Shown here piece after piece: positions 52,252-60,524 of a DNA stretch of 64,000 nt (within the stretch, counting starts at the first letter, position 1; every line of letters starts with the position of its first letter). The notes under the pieces were generated by a model. It did no database searches, was not told where the DNA came from, and saw nothing but the letters and a program-made list of their open reading frames with translations. The translations under genes and the position numbers were made by a program. Source of the DNA: Saprospiraceae bacterium (GTDB taxonomy: Bacteria; Bacteroidota; Bacteroidia; Chitinophagales; Saprospiraceae); contig JAHCHX010000001.1 in assembly GCA_026129545.1 (NCBI GenBank), positions 178,501-242,500 of the forward strand. The letters are read 5' to 3'.

Positions 52252-52366
52252 ATTAGTTGTTCGTTGTTCGTTGTTCGTTGTTCGTTGTTGGTTGTTTGTT
52301 GTTCGTTGTTGGTTGTTTGTTGTTGGTTGTTTGTTGTTGGTTGTTTGTTGTTGGTTGCTTGTTCGT
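52252..52366. repeat. GTT-rich minisatellite between exbB and exbD
   Basis: Units of 7-14 bases such as TTGTTCG and TTGTTGGTTGTTTG repeat for about 115 bp. On the minus strand it gives AACAAC-rich mRNA just upstream of exbD, so it could affect spacing or translation of exbD if its length varies. Confidence 0.8.
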
Positions 52367-52431
52367 AGAGTTGACTTTTTTGTAAAAAATTGAAATTCAA
52401 GCACCAACAAACCATGAACAACGAGAAAAAA

Positions 52432-53169
52432 TCAGCGTGAGGGTTCTTGGAGCAGGTCCATAAACTGCATGGCCGTGTTCTCCATTTTGAAAATAACTTG
52501 GTCGAGTTTCGACACCAGCAGGTTGTAACCCGCCATTGCCATGATGGACACGAACAGGCCAAAGGCGGTGGCTGTGAGGGCGTGGTAGATACCGTCGGAA
52601 AGCGTTTTTGCAGTGATGGCTCCCTCGGCGTTGGCCATGGCTTGGAAGGCGATGATGAGACCTATTACCGTGCCCAACAGACCTATCATGGGTGCGATGC
52701 CAGAGATGGAGGCCAAAGTGGAGAGGTTTTTTTCGAGTTTGAGCAGTTCGAGGTTGCCGACGGTTTCGATAGACTTGTTGATGTCGTCCAGTGGTTTTCC
52801 GATGCGGTCAAGACCTTTTTCCACCATGCGGGCCATGGGGGCATCCACGCTTTGGCACAGGGCTTTGGCTGCTTGAAGGTTTCCGTTTTCCACGCTGTTT
52901 CGGATGCTATTCATGAAGTTTTGGTCCACTTGGCCTGCTCTGCTGAGCGTGAAGTACCGCTCCACGATGATATAAACGGCGTAAATGGATAGCAAAGTCA
53001 GGATGCCAATCACTACTTGGCCAGAGGCGCTGCTGCCCGTGATGAGGTCGAACAGGCTTTGCGATTCGGCGGGGGGCGGCGTGGTCGTGGCGGGAGTAGT
53101 GGTGCCAGGGGTAGTGCTTGGGCGCGTTTGCAAAAAGAAGAAAGAGGTCAAAAAGGCGTTTACTATCAT
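52432..53169 (-). CDS. exbB: ExbB/TolQ/MotA-type proton channel protein
   Basis: A 245-residue protein. An N-terminal helix and Pro/Thr-rich periplasmic stretch precede the three helices of the family: VVIGILTLLSIYAVYIIVERYFTL, the long LEKNLSTLASISGIAPMIGLLGTVIGLIIAF (conserved GLLGTV motif), and ITAKTLSDGIYHALTATAFGLFVSIMAMAGYN. With ExbD it conducts protons to energise TonB. The ATG at 53169 is used; the longer frame starts before the promoter. It is the first gene of the exbB-exbD-tonB operon. Confidence 0.92.
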   Translation of the reverse strand: MIVNAFLTSFFFLQTRPSTTPGTTTPATTTPPPAESQSLFDLITGSSASGQVVIGILTLLSIYAVYIIVERYFTLSRAGQVDQNFMNSIRNSVENGNLQAAKALCQSVDAPMARMVEKGLDRIGKPLDDINKSIETVGNLELLKLEKNLSTLASISGIAPMIGLLGTVIGLIIAFQAMANAEGAITAKTLSDGIYHALTATAFGLFVSIMAMAGYNLLVSKLDQVIFKMENTAMQFMDLLQEPSR

Positions 53170-53227
53170 GTTAGTTGTTGCAATTAGTTGGTGAAACTGA
53201 TTGTTTCCTTTGAGCGATTGCGAACGC

Positions 53228-53257
53228 CAAAAGTAGCGCATTTTGTATTCGGCCAAA
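53228..53257 (-). promoter_or_regulatory. Promoter of the exbB-exbD-tonB operon
   Basis: On the minus strand: TTTG (53254-53257), 18-bp spacer, TACTTTTG (53228-53235), a near-perfect match to the Bacteroidota consensus. It lies about 58 bp upstream of the exbB ATG. Confidence 0.65.
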
Positions 53258-53444
53258 TTTTTTCCTTAACATTTTTCGCATCAAGGGGCATGTTTTGGCG
53301 GGGAAAAGACAAATATCAGTGGTTGAGAATGAAAGTGTTATCGGAAATCGCCCTTGTCGCGCATCATCTTTTGCCCCTCCCAAATAATCGGTTTTAAAAT
53401 TGTGTGAAAATTTCGCTCGCGGCTTTTCAATTGACATGGCTTTG

Positions 53445-53478
53445 TTGGCTGTCGCTTGCGGTTGTTGACGTACCTTTG
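53445..53478 (+). promoter_or_regulatory. Promoter of the glycan-binding-type lipoprotein gene
   Basis: TTG at 53445-53447, 23-bp spacer, TACCTTTG at 53471-53478, 17 bp before the ATG at 53496. The 53258-53444 stretch between the two divergent promoters shows no other feature. Confidence 0.55.
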
Positions 53479-53495
53479 CCAAACAAATGTTTGAT

Positions 53496-54935
53496 ATGAA
53501 TTCAAAAACCGGTTTCTTGCTTGCCGCGCTCCTCGGGTTGATGGCTTGTGGTGGCGATGCCCCTAAGACCAGCGATGCTCCGCCCAACACCCCTTCCGCT
53601 AAAGCGGACGCTCGCCCCATCACTTGGCTCGAAGGTATTTACGCGACCTCCAGTTCGCCCGCCAACGAAATTTATGACTTGTTCGACGACGACCCCTCCA
53701 CTGGCTGGCGCACCCAAACTGGGGCTGGGCCAGACGAGGGCATTATGCTCTATTTCCCCAACGCGCTGCCACTCCAATCCATTCAGATTGTGCCCGAAGA
53801 GGGGCGTTTTCAAGGAGCGGATGCTTACATTCAGACGTACGTCAACGGTGCCTTGGGAGGAGGGGGCAAACCCGGCGATAAAATCGCCTTGGGAGAAGAG
53901 TTGGTCAAATCGCTCTATATACGCTTTGTGAAATCTGGTTTGGAGGAAGTCTCAAGACCTCAGAATAAAGATGAGGCGGTGGTCGAGATAGAGTCGTTTC
54001 CGGCCAATGAATATATCGGTGTGAAAGAACTCAAGGTGTGGAACGACAAGGGGGAGCTCCTGCGGCTCAAACCACCCAAACGGGTGCGCGGCACCCTGTC
54101 GGCATCCTCCACGCTTCAGCCCGAAATCGCGTACAGCGTCGCCAATTTGTTCGATGCCCGCAAGGAGTTCGTCTGGGTGGAGGGCAATAAAAAGACATCT
54201 GGCGAGGGCGAATCGCTCACCTTTGAGTTTGATGAACCAGTGAACATCACGGCCATCCAAATCTGGAATGGCTACCAACGGTCCGACGAGCATTTTGCCG
54301 CCAATGCGCGTGTGCGCGATTTTGGGTTTGGCCTGCAAGGAGGCGAGGCAACCACTTACACGCTGCGCGACACGAAGGCTGGCCAAAAAATTGAATTGAC
54401 GGCACCCTTAAAAGGCAAATCGTTCACCTTGTCCATTCAAAGTATCTATGCCGGAAGCAGATACAAGGACTTGGCCATCAGCGACATGGTTTTTTTCGAT
54501 GGTCAGAAGCCGTTCGTGTTGTACTCAAAATTGCTCGAGCGTACCCAGTCGAACTTGCGCAACGAAATCGGGAGCTCCCCGCTCGTCCAAATTCTAAATC
54601 GCCGCGTCAGCAATGTGGTGCAGGAGGTCGGTGTGATGACCCAACAATCGCTCATCCTGCGTTCCGACGGTACTTTTGTCATGTATAGCAGCGACATCAT
54701 GCCCGACGACACGGAAGTGCAAACACTTGCCGACGGTAATTGGGAACTCATTTCCTCTGACCCTGCGGAGGCAGTCATCAAAGTTTTTGGCAGGTGGAAC
54801 AACGTCTCTGATTTCGCAGACTACTATCGGGGCAACACTACCCAAAACGTCACGCGCATTTTTAGCGACCAAGTATTGACGGATGGCAACATCGTGCGCG
54901 GAAAGCGGATGCTCGGGACGTTTTATCTGAGATAA
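53496..54935 (+). CDS. Lipoprotein with two discoidin-like (NADase-type glycan-binding) domains
   Basis: A 479-residue protein with lipoprotein signal MNSKTGFLLAALLGLMACGGD. Two related modules are visible. Residues about 40-185 hold NEIYDLFDDDPSTGWRTQTGAG, a partner of the NLFD-x-STAWVEG motif, and a QIVPEEGRF strand. Residues about 200-350 hold GTLSASSTLQPEIAYSVANLFD, FVWVEGN, LTFEFDEPVNITAIQIWNGYQRSD and FTLSIQSIYAGSRYKDLAISDMVFF, the pattern annotated as NADase-type glycan-binding domain. The last 120 residues (QQSLILRSDGTFVMYSSD...) are a separate beta domain. It probably binds a glycan at the cell envelope. ATG at 53496 preferred to 53487. Confidence 0.8.
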   Translation: MNSKTGFLLAALLGLMACGGDAPKTSDAPPNTPSAKADARPITWLEGIYATSSSPANEIYDLFDDDPSTGWRTQTGAGPDEGIMLYFPNALPLQSIQIVPEEGRFQGADAYIQTYVNGALGGGGKPGDKIALGEELVKSLYIRFVKSGLEEVSRPQNKDEAVVEIESFPANEYIGVKELKVWNDKGELLRLKPPKRVRGTLSASSTLQPEIAYSVANLFDARKEFVWVEGNKKTSGEGESLTFEFDEPVNITAIQIWNGYQRSDEHFAANARVRDFGFGLQGGEATTYTLRDTKAGQKIELTAPLKGKSFTLSIQSIYAGSRYKDLAISDMVFFDGQKPFVLYSKLLERTQSNLRNEIGSSPLVQILNRRVSNVVQEVGVMTQQSLILRSDGTFVMYSSDIMPDDTEVQTLADGNWELISSDPAEAVIKVFGRWNNVSDFADYYRGNTTQNVTRIFSDQVLTDGNIVRGKRMLGTFYLR

Positions 54936-54971
54936 GGTGAGGATAGGGGTCATACTGTACAAATTGTTCGC

Positions 54972-56474
54972 TTGGGCGCTACTTTCAATTTTTCAAGACC
55001 AAAACCCATCGTGGCTGCTCTGGTGCTGGCGACGGCTTCGGCGATGCTGCGCTATTGGTCGCTGGCGCAAACGTCTTTCTCGAATGGTTGGGACAGCTAT
55101 TTCTATCTCGTGCAGCTGAAATCGCTGGAAGAGACAGGCAAAATGCACTCTCCTGATGCCTCCATCATTTATCCTTATTTGCGCTTGTTATATTGGCTCA
55201 CAGGCGATTATGTGATGACCTTGAAAGTAGGCACGGCGCTTTTGTGCGCGCTATGGACGGCAGTGATGTGGCGCATGGGTGGCTTTGTGTTGGCTGCCTG
55301 GTCTGTCTTTTCTCCGCATCTGGTCTATTTTGCCGCTCAATATCCCAAAAATCTGCTGGGCGTGGTGCTGCTCGTTGCGTTCATTGGCACGCTTGAACAC
55401 AGGCCACGCGGTGGGCTTAGAAAACCACTCCATTGGCTGTTTCCTCTTTTGTTGCTCCTGCTCAATTATTTTGGCCATCGGCTGACGTTCGTTTTGGCGC
55501 TGGCTTACCTTGTTTTATGGTTGGTTGGCACATGGAAGCCCGTGCCTACTCGGCTGATTTTTTCCCGCAAGAAGGTGCTCGTGGCGGGAGCTGCGATAGG
55601 CGTTTTCATGTTGGTCGGGCGTTTTTTTCCGGGCCTTTTTCATGTCGTTGACTTGGGGCGCTTGAAGGGCGCTTGGGCATGGCCGCCACAGTTTGCGCCT
55701 TACTCGTTTGTTGCGCATTTTGGCTTGGAACGCATTTCGGGTTGGTGGCTGGCAGAGATAGGGGTGGTGACGGGTTGCTGGCTGTGGTCGCTGATTCATG
55801 GGGCGAGGGAGAAGTTCGAGCCATTGTCCCCCGTGCGGGTCAATGGTTCATTAGTCATCCTTTCCGCCCTGCTCTTGTTCCCTTTTTTGGAGTGGTCGTT
55901 CACGGGTGTTGCGTGGCGGTTGTTCCTTGTTTTTGTGTTGCTTACCCCACTCTCGGTAATTGGTTTTCAAATTTTGGAAAATAGGCGAAGCGGCTTGGTT
56001 TTTGTGACCATTATGCTTTGCTGTTCTTTATTTTCTTGGAAAACTTATAGCCCCAAAATGCACGACCCGGACTACTCGCGTTTCTCGTTCATCACGGAGC
56101 AAGCACAAGCAGTGTTGAAAGAAAAGCAGGTGGAGTTGGTCATCGCGCACAACGCGCTGGCCGAGTTTTTCACCTACACGACGGGCGCCGATGCCATGCC
56201 GTGGCTGCCAGAATACGAGGTGGACTCGCTCCGTTTGTGGCGCATCGCAACCGGCGCAAGCCTGCAAGCGTTGAGATACTACGCCGGAGCCAACAGTGGC
56301 ACCATCAAGCCGTTGGGTTATGGGTACTTCATGCTACCTGAGTATGTGTGGCAGGCAGCCCGCCGACAAGCCAAACACGAGCGAGATGAGTATTTTTTGA
56401 CCGAGACGACCGATTGGCGCAATCCATCGCGTATTCGACCCTCGTGGTTACTGCATAGAAAAAGAACCCATTAG
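54972..56474 (+). CDS. Multi-pass membrane protein, GT-C glycosyltransferase-like
   Basis: A protein of about 500 residues with 10 or more hydrophobic helices. The first extracytoplasmic loop (FSNGWDSYFYLVQLKSLEETGKMHSPDASI) holds an acidic pair after the first helix, as in GT-C enzymes that use polyprenyl-phosphate sugars. A large C-terminal soluble domain follows the helices (residues about 390-500). The start is uncertain: TTG at 54972 opens the frame, and a GTG at 55011 is a shorter option. It follows the lipoprotein gene after 36 bp and may be in the same operon. No named family is certain. Confidence 0.65.
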   Translation: MGATFNFSRPKPIVAALVLATASAMLRYWSLAQTSFSNGWDSYFYLVQLKSLEETGKMHSPDASIIYPYLRLLYWLTGDYVMTLKVGTALLCALWTAVMWRMGGFVLAAWSVFSPHLVYFAAQYPKNLLGVVLLVAFIGTLEHRPRGGLRKPLHWLFPLLLLLLNYFGHRLTFVLALAYLVLWLVGTWKPVPTRLIFSRKKVLVAGAAIGVFMLVGRFFPGLFHVVDLGRLKGAWAWPPQFAPYSFVAHFGLERISGWWLAEIGVVTGCWLWSLIHGAREKFEPLSPVRVNGSLVILSALLLFPFLEWSFTGVAWRLFLVFVLLTPLSVIGFQILENRRSGLVFVTIMLCCSLFSWKTYSPKMHDPDYSRFSFITEQAQAVLKEKQVELVIAHNALAEFFTYTTGADAMPWLPEYEVDSLRLWRIATGASLQALRYYAGANSGTIKPLGYGYFMLPEYVWQAARRQAKHERDEYFLTETTDWRNPSRIRPSWLLHRKRTH

Positions 56475-56526
56475 CCATTGTAAAACGATATATTCGACCG
56501 TTACCTTTAAAAATGCCGCCGTTTCC

Positions 56527-56556
56527 TTGATGGTATCGGATTGTAACGTACCTTTG
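56527..56556 (+). promoter_or_regulatory. Promoter of the double-glycine peptide gene
   Basis: TTG at 56527-56529, 19-bp spacer, TACCTTTG at 56549-56556, 37 bp before the ATG. It is one of the best promoter matches in the window. Confidence 0.65.
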
Positions 56557-56593
56557 ACGCTAACTTTCGCACACCTTAAACTGTCACCGTCTT

Positions 56594-56797
56594 ATGATTT
56601 TTCCATTTGGCAAAAAGAAAGACAACAATGCCGACAACGAGCAAGACAAGAAAAAACGCTCGCTCGACGACATTGAAGCCGACCTCACCGTGCTCGACAA
56701 AGACGAGATGAACAAAGTGGAGGGCGGCAAAACGAACAACTCGTTCGGCAGCCTTGGCGACCTCCGCGACAGCCTCGGCAGCACTATTCCCTTGTAA
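56594..56797 (+). CDS. Small peptide with double-glycine leader (candidate bacteriocin/RiPP precursor)
   Basis: A 67-residue protein. Residues 1-45 are charged and end ADLTVLDKDEMNKVEGG, fitting the leader pattern L-x-x-x-E-L/M-x-x-V/I-x-GG cleaved by C39-peptidase ABC exporters. The 22-residue remainder (KTNNSFGSLGDLRDSLGSTI then PL) is rich in Ser, Gly, Leu and Asp and has no Cys. It has its own promoter and terminator, so it is a separate transcription unit. No C39 exporter, radical SAM, lanthionine or other modifying enzyme is visible nearby. It could be a RiPP or bacteriocin-like secreted peptide, or an unrelated small protein with an accidental GG motif. Confidence 0.6.
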   Translation: MIFPFGKKKDNNADNEQDKKKRSLDDIEADLTVLDKDEMNKVEGGKTNNSFGSLGDLRDSLGSTIPL

Positions 56798-56819
56798 TCA
56801 ACCCTTCCCATACTTCGGA

Positions 56820-56858
56820 AGCCTTCTGTCGCTACGAGCGGCAGAAGGCTTTTACTTT
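56820..56858 (+). terminator. Rho-independent terminator of the small peptide gene
   Basis: Arms AGCCTTCTGTCGCT (56820-56833) and AGCGGCAGAAGGCT (56837-56850) pair at 13 of 14 positions plus T-rich tail. It begins 23 bp after the stop. A TACTTTTG box for pnuC lies in its tail. Confidence 0.82.
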
Positions 56859-56910
56859 TGCAGACGGCTGACGGTGCACCGTCAACCATGCACCGTCAAT
56901 CGCATATCAC

Positions 56911-57558
56911 ATGGAAATTTTGCAGCGCCTTTGGGAGGGATTGCTTGCTACCACGCCGCTTGAGTTCGTCGCCGTGTTTTTCGGCGTTGCCAGCGTGATG
57001 TTTTCCCGGTTGGAAAACATCTGGGTCTATCCGACGGGCATCGTCAACACCACGATTTATATCTATCTGAGCATTGTCGCTGGGCTGTACGCCGAGGCTG
57101 GGGTGAATTTTTATTACACCGTGATGAGCATCGTCGGCTGGTGGTTGTGGGCACAGAAACGCGAAGGCCAAAAGGTGTTGCGCATCACTCGTTCAAGTCA
57201 GCGCGAATGGCTGAGCGCACTGGTTTTCTTTGGTTTGTGTTGGGCAGTCTTGTTTTTTATCCTGAAAAAACTCACCGACAGCACAGTGCCGCTCGCCGAC
57301 GGCTTCGCGGCGGCGGCGGCCTACACGGGTATGTGGCTCATGGCTCGAAAGAAGTTGGAAAACTGGCTTTGGTGGATTGTGACGAACATCGCTTCCATGC
57401 CGCTTTACTTCGTCAAGGGTTTTGTGTTCACGAGTTTTCAATACTTCGTTTTTCTCGTGCTGGCGATTTTGGGCTATGTTGAGTGGCGGAGGAAAATGAG
57501 GGTTTCTATCCTTCCAGAATCATCAAAGCCAGCCAAGCAAACGGCAACACGAAGATAA
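56911..57558 (+). CDS. pnuC: Nicotinamide riboside transporter PnuC
   Basis: A 215-residue membrane protein with about seven helices. EFVAVFFGVASVMFSRLENIWVYPTGIVNTTIY, NFYYTVMSIVGWWLWAQK, LADGFAAAAAYTGMWLMARKKLENWLWWIVTNI and YFVKGFVFTSFQYFVFLVLAILGYVEWRR are PnuC blocks, including the Trp/Asn pocket residues. It imports nicotinamide riboside (or a related vitamin) by facilitated diffusion. No riboswitch is recognisable in the short leader. The 3' end overlaps cdsA by 53 bp in convergent orientation, the longest such overlap in the window. Confidence 0.93.
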   Translation: MEILQRLWEGLLATTPLEFVAVFFGVASVMFSRLENIWVYPTGIVNTTIYIYLSIVAGLYAEAGVNFYYTVMSIVGWWLWAQKREGQKVLRITRSSQREWLSALVFFGLCWAVLFFILKKLTDSTVPLADGFAAAAAYTGMWLMARKKLENWLWWIVTNIASMPLYFVKGFVFTSFQYFVFLVLAILGYVEWRRKMRVSILPESSKPAKQTATRR

Positions 57559-58390
57559 AAGAATCGAATCGGTCAAGAAAGCCTCCGTGACCTGGCAAGA
57601 TGGAGCCAGAGTCTTTGATGTGCGCGCTGCGTTTGAGCATGGACTCGACAAGGTCGCCAAGCGTGCCAAACAGTGCTACTATTATCGCTAGCACTATCCA
57701 TTCCTCCGGGTCGAAGTCCGTGATGATTTTTGACAGGAGGATTGCGACGATGAAGGTGCATAAAATGCCGCCGATGGTGCCTTCCCACGTTTTTTTCGGG
57801 GAAATGCGGCTGAAAAAAGGTGTTTTCCCCAAAAATGAACCAGTAAAATAAGCCATCGTGTCGTTTGTCCAAGTCAGGAACAACAGCCCGAACACACGAA
57901 GCGGAGCGTAATTGTCATGCCAATAGGAAATCGAAATCAGCAAGGCAAAAGGAACACCTATGTACACCACCCCCAGCAGGTAGTGGCCGATGTTGGTGAA
58001 CGGCCGCTCCGATTCCAAAAACAACTCCACGATAAAAAGCAGAAAAACGAACAGCATCAGCATGATAATGGACATCAGTATCGGGCTAACGTTGTCGGAC
58101 AAATCAGCCACAAACAGATACGGTGAGAACTGACTGCCAGATGGCATGGAGAGAAACAGGTTGAAAATCTTGCTGCCAAACACAATGAACGGAAGGCAGC
58201 CGAGCACGGTGCCCACGATGCGTCGGAACCTTGCATGATTGGTTTCCTGACTGAACATTAGCCCGGTGAATTCCCACAAACAACCCGCCGTGATGAGGAT
58301 AAATAGTAGGTAAAAAGCTTTGTCCCCGCCAAAAACACCACCGAGCATAGCGATGACGAAGATAATGGCGGAGATAACCCGTTGTTGCAT
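57506..58390 (-). CDS. cdsA: Phosphatidate cytidylyltransferase
   Basis: A 294-residue membrane enzyme with about eight helices. The family signature is clear: FLTWTNDTMAYFTGSFLGKTPFFSRISPKKTWEGTIGG, then SMLKRSAHIKDSGSILPGHGGFLDRFDSF. It makes CDP-diacylglycerol from CTP and phosphatidate, the branch point of phospholipid synthesis. The start at 58390 (MQQRVISAIIFVIAML) is typical. A family A mobile element lies just upstream, so the promoter may be affected. Confidence 0.95.
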   Translation of the reverse strand: MQQRVISAIIFVIAMLGGVFGGDKAFYLLFILITAGCLWEFTGLMFSQETNHARFRRIVGTVLGCLPFIVFGSKIFNLFLSMPSGSQFSPYLFVADLSDNVSPILMSIIMLMLFVFLLFIVELFLESERPFTNIGHYLLGVVYIGVPFALLISISYWHDNYAPLRVFGLLFLTWTNDTMAYFTGSFLGKTPFFSRISPKKTWEGTIGGILCTFIVAILLSKIITDFDPEEWIVLAIIVALFGTLGDLVESMLKRSAHIKDSGSILPGHGGFLDRFDSFIFVLPFAWLALMILEG

Positions 58391-58424
58391 TTTGATGGTG
58401 ATTTTGCCGGAATGTTGATATTGT

Positions 58425-58529
58425 TATACTTCGCGCCGTTAGGTTTTGTGCATGGCAAAAAGCGCAATCTGCTCAAAATCAAGGAAATAAATCATGGGCA
58501 TCTGACAAATCCTAGCGAATCAAGGTATA
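58425..58529 (+). repeat. Family A MITE-like repeat, copy 2 (105 bp)
   Basis: Starts TATACTTCGCGCCGTTAGG and ends CCTAGCGAATCAAGGTATA, nearly identical at both ends to copy 1 at 5571-5675. It lies between the cdsA start and the end of the next minus-strand gene. Confidence 0.88.
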
Positions 58530-58541
58530 GTTCGTGTTCAG

Positions 58542-59783
58542 TCATTTTCGCCCGCTCACAATTCGCTCCCACAGTTTTTGAAACGACTCCTCGCTGCCTT
58601 TCACGCTGCTGCGGTTTCGGTTGTTTTGCTTCGCGTCCCACTCGCCTTTTTCATTTTTGAAAAGCAAAAACGGGAAAACGTAGTTGTTGCCGCGAATGGA
58701 ATCGCCCAGTAGCCCGAAACGCAAGTCGTTCACCTGCAAGGTGTCGCCATTGTAGGGCATCACACTGTAATAGCCATTGGAAAACCAGCGCAAAAAACGC
58801 AGCGCCCGCGCATCGGGGGGGATGCCCTCAAGCAAATGGTGATTTTTCGGAATCACCGAAAAAGGCGCGTATCGCTCTGCTTGGTCGTTGAACCCGTACA
58901 AGCCGTAGTAAAAAGCCGTGTCATCCTCCGCCACACCATGCCAGACGATGTTGTTGAAAATCGTCGGGTTGGTCATGAATCGGCGGTGCCGGACATCCTG
59001 TTCTTCCAGCGTTTGTCGGAAAATGCGGTTGGCTTGCACTTTGTGCCACGAGGCATAAATACCCACATACCCGACAAACCACGCGACGCCCAACCATGCA
59101 AGCGCTGCCCGCATCGGCTCGTTTTTCTGAAATTTTGCCGCGAGCACCAGAAACAATCCGAAAGGAATCGTCGCCAATGGGTCCACCACCGAAATGGTGT
59201 TCCACTGCACTCGCAAATCGCTGAAAGGCTGCCAAATCTGAGTGCCGTAGTTAGTGCAACAATCAAGGATTGGGTGCGTGAAAATGCTTAGGAAAAACAA
59301 GGCAACCCAAGTAAGGTAAGGTGCTTCCACGAGCGGAAGGTCGCGCCGCCAATACTCGTTCCACAATTTTCGAGCAAGCCATATACCTATCGCAATCGTG
59401 GGGAGCAGCACATAAAAACTTAGCCCCTCTCCCACCAGCACGGGAATAAAATTGATAGCAGCCGCTGCCCCAAAAAAGAACAGCAACCAGATACCCATTG
59501 CCCACGCCTTGTAGCCCCGCAATCGGTATATGTTGTTGTGGTAAAACCACCGCGTCAGCCATGCAAAAACCCAGGGCGCGAGCGCCGCAAAAAGAAACGA
59601 GTGCATGAAGCCGCGATGAAAGGAGGTGCTTGCGATTTCGTCGGTAAAAAAAACGGCCAACACGTCCAAATCTGGAATCGTGCCGCCCACGGCACCCCAA
59701 AGCATGGCGCGGTTGCCGAGTTTTTTGCCCGCCACCACCTCGCCACAGGCAGCACCGAGAACAATTTGTGTGAGTGAATCCAT
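58542..59783 (-). CDS. YdjM-like metal-dependent membrane hydrolase
   Basis: A 413-residue protein starting MDSLTQIVLGAACGEVVAGKKLGNRAMLWGAVGGTIPDLD, the canonical opening of the YdjM/LexA-regulated metal-dependent hydrolase family. FHRGFMHSFLFAALAPWVF and FLSIFTHPILDCCTNYGTQ carry the conserved His/Asp ligands. Several helices follow and a large C-terminal soluble domain. Substrate unknown. The ATG at 59783 is chosen over an upstream start at 59834, which lies in a repeat. Confidence 0.88.
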   Translation of the reverse strand: MDSLTQIVLGAACGEVVAGKKLGNRAMLWGAVGGTIPDLDVLAVFFTDEIASTSFHRGFMHSFLFAALAPWVFAWLTRWFYHNNIYRLRGYKAWAMGIWLLFFFGAAAAINFIPVLVGEGLSFYVLLPTIAIGIWLARKLWNEYWRRDLPLVEAPYLTWVALFFLSIFTHPILDCCTNYGTQIWQPFSDLRVQWNTISVVDPLATIPFGLFLVLAAKFQKNEPMRAALAWLGVAWFVGYVGIYASWHKVQANRIFRQTLEEQDVRHRRFMTNPTIFNNIVWHGVAEDDTAFYYGLYGFNDQAERYAPFSVIPKNHHLLEGIPPDARALRFLRWFSNGYYSVMPYNGDTLQVNDLRFGLLGDSIRGNNYVFPFLLFKNEKGEWDAKQNNRNRSSVKGSEESFQKLWERIVSGRK

Positions 59784-59789
59784 TTTTTG

Positions 59790-59866
59790 GTTGATAAGGG
59801 TTGATGAAAGTTGATAAGGGTTGATAATCAACATTTATCAACCTTCATGAACTTTATCAACCTTTA
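59790..59866. repeat. GTTGATAAGG-type repeat forming an inverted structure
   Basis: Three direct units on the left (TTGATAAGGG / TTGATGAAAG) and mirror units on the right (TTATCAACC / TTCATGAAC). It fills the gap between two minus-strand genes and partly overlaps the end of the upstream one, so it may terminate it. Confidence 0.7.
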
Positions 59867-60403
59867 CTTTTTCTTCAAAATAGCTCGTTGAAACACCCCG
59901 AACGGATATGTTTTTACTTCGGGAATATCTTCCTCGCCATGTTTGGCATTGCCAGTGATGCTAATCTCTTTCTCAAGTCCCGACATCACCTCGAAAATCA
60001 TGGTGTCGTCCGCCGTCTTTTCGTAGGTGCACAAAACACGGGAGCCTTGCACCGTGAACCAACACAAGAGCTTAGGCCCCAGCAAATAGCTCTCCATCAC
60101 TATCGAGTTTTTCTCATCCACTTTCCAGATGCCGCGTTCGGGAGCGACTGGCACAAGTTCGTAAGGCCGCCAATCATTTTCCTTGGAGCCGTATATGAGA
60201 CCAAATGTGTAACGCCCCTCCGTGGAGGTATCAATTTTGTGAATTTCGATCGTCATCTCGACGGATTGTGCCTTTCCCTTGGGGTTGAAAATATCAAGCG
60301 TGCCCGTCCAATTGCCTTGCCAAGAGGCGGGGAAGGCAGTGGCCGTTTGAGAAGAAAGCGTTTGAAAAGAAAACAAGAAAATTAGGAGAGACGAAATGCG
60401 CAT
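59864..60403 (-). CDS. Secreted protein of unknown function
   Basis: A 179-residue protein with signal peptide MRISSLLIFLFSFQTLSSQ. The mature part is one beta-rich domain (FPASWQGNWTGTLDIFNPKGKAQSVEMTIEIHKID, then GIWKVDEKNSIVMESYLLGPKLLCWFTVQGSRVLCTYEK), similar in style to lipocalin-like or fatty-acid-binding folds. The frame opens far upstream at 61057, but that part is antisense to the next gene and is rejected. It overlaps by a few bases the 5' leader of the divergent DUF4153 gene. Confidence 0.65.
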   Translation of the reverse strand: MRISSLLIFLFSFQTLSSQTATAFPASWQGNWTGTLDIFNPKGKAQSVEMTIEIHKIDTSTEGRYTFGLIYGSKENDWRPYELVPVAPERGIWKVDEKNSIVMESYLLGPKLLCWFTVQGSRVLCTYEKTADDTMIFEVMSGLEKEISITGNAKHGEEDIPEVKTYPFGVFQRAILKKK

Positions 60404-60524
60404 GTGCTCAGGTGTTTGTGGCAGCAAATGTAGCGAACAAACGTTACTTCCCGAAAAACACCTACTTTTCGCCGCGAACAGATTCAAGCGTCGCCTTTTT
60501 CTCAACCCTTTTCGACGGTTTTTC

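Noticed and set aside
56860..56910. Riboswitch upstream of pnuC
   Set aside because: The leader is only about 50 bases and contains a simple GCACCGTCAA repeat; I do not see a known NAD or PreQ1-type core.
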